Below, one piece after another: positions 59,002-64,000 of a stretch of 64,000 bases of DNA (position 1 is the first letter of the stretch; the number at the start of each line of letters is the position of its first letter). This DNA comes from JAPLJU01 sp036725345 (lineage in GTDB: Bacteria > Desulfobacterota > Syntrophia > Syntrophales > UBA2192), in assembly GCA_036725345.1 (NCBI GenBank), contig DAIMEJ010000015.1:1-64000 (forward strand), read 5' to 3'. Both the position numbers and the translations under genes were made by a program. The notes beneath the pieces are model-generated. The model saw nothing but the letters and a program-made list of their open reading frames with translations. It made no database searches and was not told the origin of the DNA.

Positions 59002-61892
59002 CTTGTCGCTCTCCTCAGCATCTTCAGGATGCCCTGAGCCAGATCAACGACACCCTGAACCCCAGCATTGATGAGGGCCTTGTAGAAGGCTTTGCGGACT
59101 TCCTGCTCCTGGTGGCTGCTGGTCTGCCAGTGGGGATACTTCTCGAAGGCCTTCCCAGCTTCTTTGGCTACGGTGTCAGCCTGAGCCACACCTTCCTTCT
59201 TGAGCAGCCAATAGACGGCAAAGGACTCTGGTGAAAGCTCCGTCTCTTTCCGTTCAGCTCGGGCTTTGTTGATCTCCTGTATGAGCCTTCTGAGTTCCTC
59301 AAGTGTCTCCAGGGTGGTCTTCTGCCGGTCCTCGAAGGCCTGGGCTATTTGCTCTGCCTTGTCGCCAATCCCGATGAGATACGGCTCATGGCTTCCCTCT
59401 TTGGAGACCAGCTGTTCGATGACCTTGAGGAGGTTGAAAATCTTCACCGTGTCAGGCTTGTTCTCATTTGCTATGGCTTCAAGTGCCTGCTGGCTCACCT
59501 CGAAGATTTTCTGAGGTTCTCTAATTTCGGGTGTCTGGGTATGTTCCTGCACGAGCTTCGCTGTCTTGCGGAGGAAGCTCTTGTCAATGATGATCCCCCT
59601 GTCGTAGCTGCTTTTGACTAGCCTGTAGATCGAAACCATGCTTTCAAAGTCCTTCAGGTAGGGTCGCATGAATGGATCAGGCGAAATGATCTCGTGTAGC
59701 TCCTCCAGCTCCTTGAAGAACTCGTAGAACTCTTCCCGTCTCTCCTTGTCCCTGAAGTGCTCAAGGATTGCCTCGACGGCCTTGTCACCCTTCTTGTCAC
59801 CAGGAATCGGCAGATAGATAGAGCGTCCCTTGCCCATCATCTGGTCAAAATGCTCCTTGAGGACATCGAGTCCCTCGATGACCCCCTCCACATCCTGCGA
59901 ATCGAAGGCCAGAGCCTTCTCCAGCTTCTCGAAGATACCCACGAAGTCCAGCACAAAGCCGCAGGGCTTCCTTCGACCATCATCATCCTCGTACGGACGA
60001 TTCACACGGGCAATAGCCTGGAGAAGTACATGATCTCTCATGGGTTTGTCGAGGTACATGCAATACAGGATCGGGGCGTCGAAACCCGTGAGGAGCTTTT
60101 CGGTGACGATTAGTATCTTGGGTAGCTCGGTTGGCTTGCGGAATAGCTTACGGACTGACTTCTCCTCTTCATCACTCAGGTTGTACTTCCTTAACCGCTC
60201 GACGTCTTTCTTGCCCAGTGAACTGATGACGACAGAGGAGTACTCGGGGGGCAGATACCTGTCGAGGGCCTCCTTGTATAAGGCACAGGCTTCACGATCC
60301 ACTCCGACAAGAAATGCCTTGTAGCCCATCGACTCGATGGTTGTTTTGTAATGCTCGCTGACATATCGAGCCACCTTATCTACACGCTCCTCGTTCTTTA
60401 GCATATTTCTGAGCGTCACCGCTCGTTCTAGAACCTTGTTCAATTCCTCGATGTCGCTGACCCCTTCCGCTTCTGCAAGACTGAGGAACTCTTTCTCCAG
60501 AGTCTCCCTGTCTACGAGGAGTTCATTCGGGGCAAGCTGGTAATGCAGGGGAACTGTCGTGCCGTCCTGTACGGACTCCTTGATTGAGTACTTATCGAGG
60601 TATCCCTTGACGTCATCCGTTCCGAAGACCTTAAAGGTACCCTTCCCGTAGGCCGTTCTGTCTATAGGTGTCCCCGTAAAGCCGATGTAGGTCGCATTGG
60701 GCAGTGCACCCATAAGATAGTTCCCCAGGTCACCGCCTGTTGTCCTGTGGGCCTCATCCACGAGCACAAAGACGTTATCCCTGGTGTTGATCTTCTCAGG
60801 GATGTCATCGAACTTGTGAATCATTGAAACGATGAGTCCCCTCCGGTCTGATCCCAGAAGTTCTCTCAGGTGCTTCTTCGACCCTGCGACCTCACAGCGA
60901 CCAAATCCGACAGCCTCTAGGTTACCAAAGAGTTGCGCTTCCAGTTCATTGCGGTCAACTAACATAAGGACAGTGGGGTTTCCGAAAGCAGGGTCTTCTA
61001 TCAGCCTCTTGGCGACCGTGATCATCGTGTATGTCTTGCCACTGCCTTGAGTATGCCAGATGAGTCCCCGCCGCTTCTCAGACTCAAGAGCACGCTGGAT
61101 GCACCTCTCGGCGGCACGCATCTGGTGGGGCCTGAGGACGCTCTTCTCAAGTTCCCCATCCTTGCGAGTAAAGAGGATAAACTCTGTGACGGCACGAAGC
61201 ACACGACGGGGTGCTATGAAGGTCTTCACCAGGGTTTCGTAATCCCCGGCTTGCTCGTCTCGCCAGTTAAAGAGACCCTTTCGGCTGAGACTCCAGGTCG
61301 CCCCGTAGAAGAAGTGTACAAGGTGAGTCAGGCAGTGGAGTTGAAGGATGGCCAGAAGTTCAGGTCCCTTCTTGTGGTAGTAACGGATGTCGTCCAGGGC
61401 TTCAGCAATGCCTTCCATCTTGTGGGAGGCTTTGGTTTCGCCCACTATCACTGGCACGCCGTTGACAAAAAGAACAAGGTCATTGCGGATGTCAGGCGGT
61501 ACACCGTTCGAGAAGGTGAACTCATCGGTAATGTGGAAGGTATTAGCCTCAATGTTTACCGGATCGAGTAGCCTGATGTTTCGTTCTCTTTTTTCGTGCT
61601 CAACGAAAACTGTTTTGATGCCCTTGAGGTACTCCCAGGAAGATAGGTTGCCCTCAACATTGGGTCGGACACGGAACAGGCGGTCACGGACTTGCTCGGC
61701 CTTTGTGTGGTCAACAATACCGAGGTTGAGTTTCTGGAGTTGGTCCACAAGGATACTGTCTAAGAAGGGACTCGTGATGCCGCCACGGCGGAGAGTAAGA
61801 GTCTGCTCGGGATTCAAGTAGGTCCACCCCGCATCCTCGGCGTACCGGAGGAACGGATTCTGCACGGCTTGTTTTTCACCGCCGATGGGCAT
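58998..61892 (-). CDS. hsdR: Type I restriction enzyme R subunit
   Basis: The ATP-dependent translocase and nuclease subunit that cuts unmodified foreign DNA. The 964-aa protein has the N-terminal nuclease domain with the catalytic GVPVIVGETKASHK (PD-ExK core, ~150), helicase motif I IWHTQGSGKTYTMI (~285), motif II NVFVLVDEAHRTTGGDL (~370), FTGTPIDRTAYG, and motif VI AIARVNRPYEDD (~620). The C-terminal helical part (~770-960) docks to HsdM/HsdS. It starts inside the hsdS stop (TGATG) and is followed by DUF45 with a 4-bp overlap. Confidence 0.95.
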   Translation of the reverse strand: MPIGGEKQAVQNPFLRYAEDAGWTYLNPEQTLTLRRGGITSPFLDSILVDQLQKLNLGIVDHTKAEQVRDRLFRVRPNVEGNLSSWEYLKGIKTVFVEHEKRERNIRLLDPVNIEANTFHITDEFTFSNGVPPDIRNDLVLFVNGVPVIVGETKASHKMEGIAEALDDIRYYHKKGPELLAILQLHCLTHLVHFFYGATWSLSRKGLFNWRDEQAGDYETLVKTFIAPRRVLRAVTEFILFTRKDGELEKSVLRPHQMRAAERCIQRALESEKRRGLIWHTQGSGKTYTMITVAKRLIEDPAFGNPTVLMLVDRNELEAQLFGNLEAVGFGRCEVAGSKKHLRELLGSDRRGLIVSMIHKFDDIPEKINTRDNVFVLVDEAHRTTGGDLGNYLMGALPNATYIGFTGTPIDRTAYGKGTFKVFGTDDVKGYLDKYSIKESVQDGTTVPLHYQLAPNELLVDRETLEKEFLSLAEAEGVSDIEELNKVLERAVTLRNMLKNEERVDKVARYVSEHYKTTIESMGYKAFLVGVDREACALYKEALDRYLPPEYSSVVISSLGKKDVERLRKYNLSDEEEKSVRKLFRKPTELPKILIVTEKLLTGFDAPILYCMYLDKPMRDHVLLQAIARVNRPYEDDDGRRKPCGFVLDFVGIFEKLEKALAFDSQDVEGVIEGLDVLKEHFDQMMGKGRSIYLPIPGDKKGDKAVEAILEHFRDKERREEFYEFFKELEELHEIISPDPFMRPYLKDFESMVSIYRLVKSSYDRGIIIDKSFLRKTAKLVQEHTQTPEIREPQKIFEVSQQALEAIANENKPDTVKIFNLLKVIEQLVSKEGSHEPYLIGIGDKAEQIAQAFEDRQKTTLETLEELRRLIQEINKARAERKETELSPESFAVYWLLKKEGVAQADTVAKEAGKAFEKYPHWQTSSHQEQEVRKAFYKALINAGVQGVVDLAQGILKMLRRATR

Positions 61893-63169
61893 CAGGCTGA
61901 CTCCTTGAGTTCGGGAAGGTCAAGAGTATTAACACGGATCTTACCAGTTGTAAGGTTCTGAACAAGGGAACTTAACATAGCAGATAGGGTGAGCGCTCTT
62001 TTGTGCAGATTAGCCAATTTTTCATCACTGGCAGCCAACATAGTTATTATTTGTCGTTGATCATCTTTAGGCGGTAAAGGAACGATTAAATTCTTTAGGA
62101 CGGGAATGTTTACACCACCTTTTAGCCGTCCTCCCTTCGCTGCATTTATCTGCCTCCAATAAATATCAGATTTAGTGTAATGATAGAGATAGCCGGAACT
62201 TACATTTTCCTTTGCTCGAATGCAAATTAGATACGAGGCAAAGACAGCGACGGGCGGATTCTTAACAAAAAAGGTTTTACCGGTTGTCGCTCCTATCCTT
62301 GCCACCATAATGTCGTCGGATTTCAAGCGGCATTTTTCGAAGTCTGATTTGTCACATTTACAGTACGGCACACTTTCCCACGTTACGGTACCGTCCTGAA
62401 TGTCAGTAATTCGAAGAAACTTTGGACCAACCTGTTCTAAAGCAGCACTTGCCGTAAGGCCATACTTCGGTTTCTCAATCAAATTACCTAAATTTGAGAT
62501 TTCCCAATGTGATGGAATTGAACCAATCTCAGACTCCTGCAATTCAACTTTATCGGCTTCCCGAAATGGCACTGGTCCATAAGTAAACAAGTGTTGCATG
62601 AGACTCTGCTTCAATTGCTTCGCAGCCTCAATAACCTTTTCTGTAGTTTCCTTCGCTAGCTGCGCTGTCCGAAGTACTTGAGCAATGACACGTTGTTCGT
62701 TGAGAGGCGGGAGATCAATCTTGATTGCGAGAAAATCTTCTTTCTTAATTGACCGGCGACGATTCACTGCTCCAGAAGAAAGTTGATTGTAAGCCGTAAT
62801 TAGTTTATCGGTTCGTAGAATGAAATCTAAGTAACCACCGTCATCTTCGATTCTCTTAAATGTTGGATAGACTGGGCTAACAACACCTGGTTCGGTTCTT
62901 CGTAATGCGTGAACAGCACCTTCCCAAATCACGTAGGGATTGTAGACGATCCATCCAGGTTGAACAATTTTGTATTTTGAGATATCTTCCGTAGCTACTC
63001 TTTTGTCAAATCGTTCTGACTGGGGAATCAATCCCCAATTCTTCGTAAGAGAAAGCACCTCTAAGTTCTTAGCCTCGTCAGCAGATACGTCCCGGACACG
63101 GGTGTCTACTTCATCTAATAGATCTCCAAGTCGAGTGTATTTCCATGTGGATTCAGTAAGCCCCTCCAT
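61892..63169 (-). CDS. hsdS: Type I restriction enzyme specificity subunit
   Basis: HsdS reads the bipartite target and positions HsdM and HsdR. The ~425-aa protein has two target-recognition domains (residues ~10-180 and ~220-395), each ending in a helical spacer (LPPLNEQRVIAQVLRTAQLA; VPLPPKDDQRQIITMLAA). I chose ATG 63169, five bases after AAAGGTAG; a TTG at 63190 would overlap hsdM. The recognition domains are the variable part of the family and have lower GC than the neighbours, as is typical for exchanged DNA. The target sequence cannot be read from this. Confidence 0.92.
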   Translation of the reverse strand: MEGLTESTWKYTRLGDLLDEVDTRVRDVSADEAKNLEVLSLTKNWGLIPQSERFDKRVATEDISKYKIVQPGWIVYNPYVIWEGAVHALRRTEPGVVSPVYPTFKRIEDDGGYLDFILRTDKLITAYNQLSSGAVNRRRSIKKEDFLAIKIDLPPLNEQRVIAQVLRTAQLAKETTEKVIEAAKQLKQSLMQHLFTYGPVPFREADKVELQESEIGSIPSHWEISNLGNLIEKPKYGLTASAALEQVGPKFLRITDIQDGTVTWESVPYCKCDKSDFEKCRLKSDDIMVARIGATTGKTFFVKNPPVAVFASYLICIRAKENVSSGYLYHYTKSDIYWRQINAAKGGRLKGGVNIPVLKNLIVPLPPKDDQRQIITMLAASDEKLANLHKRALTLSAMLSSLVQNLTTGKIRVNTLDLPELKESA

Positions 63170-63173
63170 TTTT

Positions 63174-64000
63174 CTACCTTTCAAAACCAAGCTTTCTTAG
63201 TACGTCGTCCAACTTCTTATCTGCCTCTTGACGTTCTTCTTCAGCTTCTGCAAGTAATACTACCGCTTCATCCAACGGCAACACTTCGGCCTCTACACCA
63301 GTTGACACGTAGCGACTTGGTGCAAGGTTATAGTCGTTCTTGGCTGCAATCTCCTTTGTGATGACGGTCGAGAGAGCATCCTCGGTTTTCCACTCATGAT
63401 ACGCCCTCGCGATCTGCTCAATATGGCTATCCTCAAGGAAATTCTTTGGGCGGCCCTTGAAGAAGAGCTTATTGGCGTTGATGAGTAGGATTTCTCCCGG
63501 GTGCTTCTTCTTACGATTCAGGACCATCACGATGCCTGGAGCAGTGGTGTTGTAAAACAAGTTGTCGGGTAGAAGCAATACTGCCTCAATTAGATCAGCC
63601 TCAACAAATGCTTTACGAATGTCCCTCTCTTTATTGGAACCTTGGTTGCCGCTCCCTCGACTGACAGCCCCGGTGTCCAAAACAACTGCAATTCTTCCGT
63701 TAGGCTTCAGGCTCGACACCATGTGTTGCACCCAGCCCCAGTCCGCAGTAGATGAGGGGGGAACGCCTCGACCGAACCTCTCGTAGGTATCTCCCTCGTA
63801 AGTCTTGGCGTCGAACTTCTGGTTCCACATGGGATTTGCTGTCACGATGTCAAATTGCCGCAACCGGCCATCACCCTCGGTAAACACTGGTCTATGCATC
63901 GTATCACCCAACGCTATCTCGGCTTCCATGTCGTGGATGAAGGCATTCATGCGGCTCATAGCGAAGGTAGACGGATTGATCTCCTGGCCGTAGACCTTGA
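63174..64000 (-). CDS. hsdM: Type I restriction enzyme methyltransferase subunit (5' end outside window)
   Basis: The C-terminal ~275 residues of an N6-adenine methyltransferase; the frame is open through 64000. VYGQEINPSTFAMSRMNAFIHD holds the family's GQE-NP motif, FDIVTANPMWNQKFD the catalytic motif IV (NPMW, where most relatives have NPPF/Y), and GRIAVVLDTGAVSRG, AVLLLPDNLFYNTTAPGIVMV the later blocks. The C-terminus (EEERQEADKKLDDVLRKLGF) is a coiled coil that contacts HsdS. The N-terminal helical domain and SAM motif I lie outside. It is the promoter-proximal gene of the hsd operon. Confidence 0.93.
   Translation of the reverse strand, partial: KVYGQEINPSTFAMSRMNAFIHDMEAEIALGDTMHRPVFTEGDGRLRQFDIVTANPMWNQKFDAKTYEGDTYERFGRGVPPSSTADWGWVQHMVSSLKPNGRIAVVLDTGAVSRGSGNQGSNKERDIRKAFVEADLIEAVLLLPDNLFYNTTAPGIVMVLNRKKKHPGEILLINANKLFFKGRPKNFLEDSHIEQIARAYHEWKTEDALSTVITKEIAAKNDYNLAPSRYVSTGVEAEVLPLDEAVVLLAEAEEERQEADKKLDDVLRKLGFER

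Overview
The window is about 64 kb of GC-rich bacterial chromosome. Gene content and style (many TTG/GTG starts, sigma-54 signals, a UGA-containing metal-binding protein, DUF2703, a VKOR-thioredoxin fusion, TrpB2 instead of TrpB1) suggest a Desulfobacterota (deltaproteobacterial) anaerobe, possibly Syntrophus-like. This assignment is inferred; no rRNA lies in the window.

Layout. 1-9.6 kb: tRNA-Ser(UGA), serS, murJ, and a yggT-divIVA-DUF167 cluster divergent from proC, then RNase G/E and a Sua5/YrdC-type enzyme. 9.6-10.5 kb: an AT-rich gap with two DnaA-box-like repeats, a strong promoter and a structured leader ending in an intrinsic terminator. It precedes a complete pgaABCD operon (10.5-16.5 kb) for poly-N-acetylglucosamine. 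16.6-19.9 kb: a small exported heavy-metal-binding protein whose CxxC motif reads CxxU through an in-frame UGA, an inositol-phosphate synthase, and a trpB2 gene behind a classical Trp attenuator (leader peptide with WWW). 20-33 kb: rarA, DUF488, a hybrid histidine kinase, an FmdB-like protein, a radical SAM activase-like protein, a PEBP protein, a THEP1 NTPase, CheR, an ATP-grasp ligase, rimO, ftsK, a decayed uppP and plsC. 33-44 kb: ssb, tatA, rodZ, then the conserved cluster rpmH-rnpA-yidD-yidC-jag-mnmE (without dnaA), and uvrB-uvrC-mntP.

44-54 kb is a metal and redox stress region. It holds a VKOR-thioredoxin fusion, a methyltransferase, a twice-frameshifted arsC, and a ZraP-like periplasmic protein divergent from a ZraS/ZraR-like two-component pair. 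The ZraP-like gene has a textbook sigma-54 promoter and an array of GTATAC repeats. An ArsR-controlled operon follows (ArsP-type permease, small thioredoxin, DGC protein, with DUF2703 beyond). 54-56 kb: a TPR protein and pilT, the latter behind a sigma-54-like promoter.

56.3 kb to the end is a genomic island. A tyrosine integrase sits immediately downstream of tRNA-Ala(CGC), followed on the minus strand by a type I restriction-modification operon (hsdM partial, hsdS, hsdR) with a DUF45 metallopeptidase-like gene and a zinc-ribbon gene at its distal end. The other end of the island is outside the window.

The most notable points are the CxxU heavy-metal protein, the Trp attenuator in front of an orphan trpB2, the pga leader/terminator, the sigma-54/GTATAC control region, and three overlooked or broken genes (rpmH intact but small; arsC and uppP decayed).
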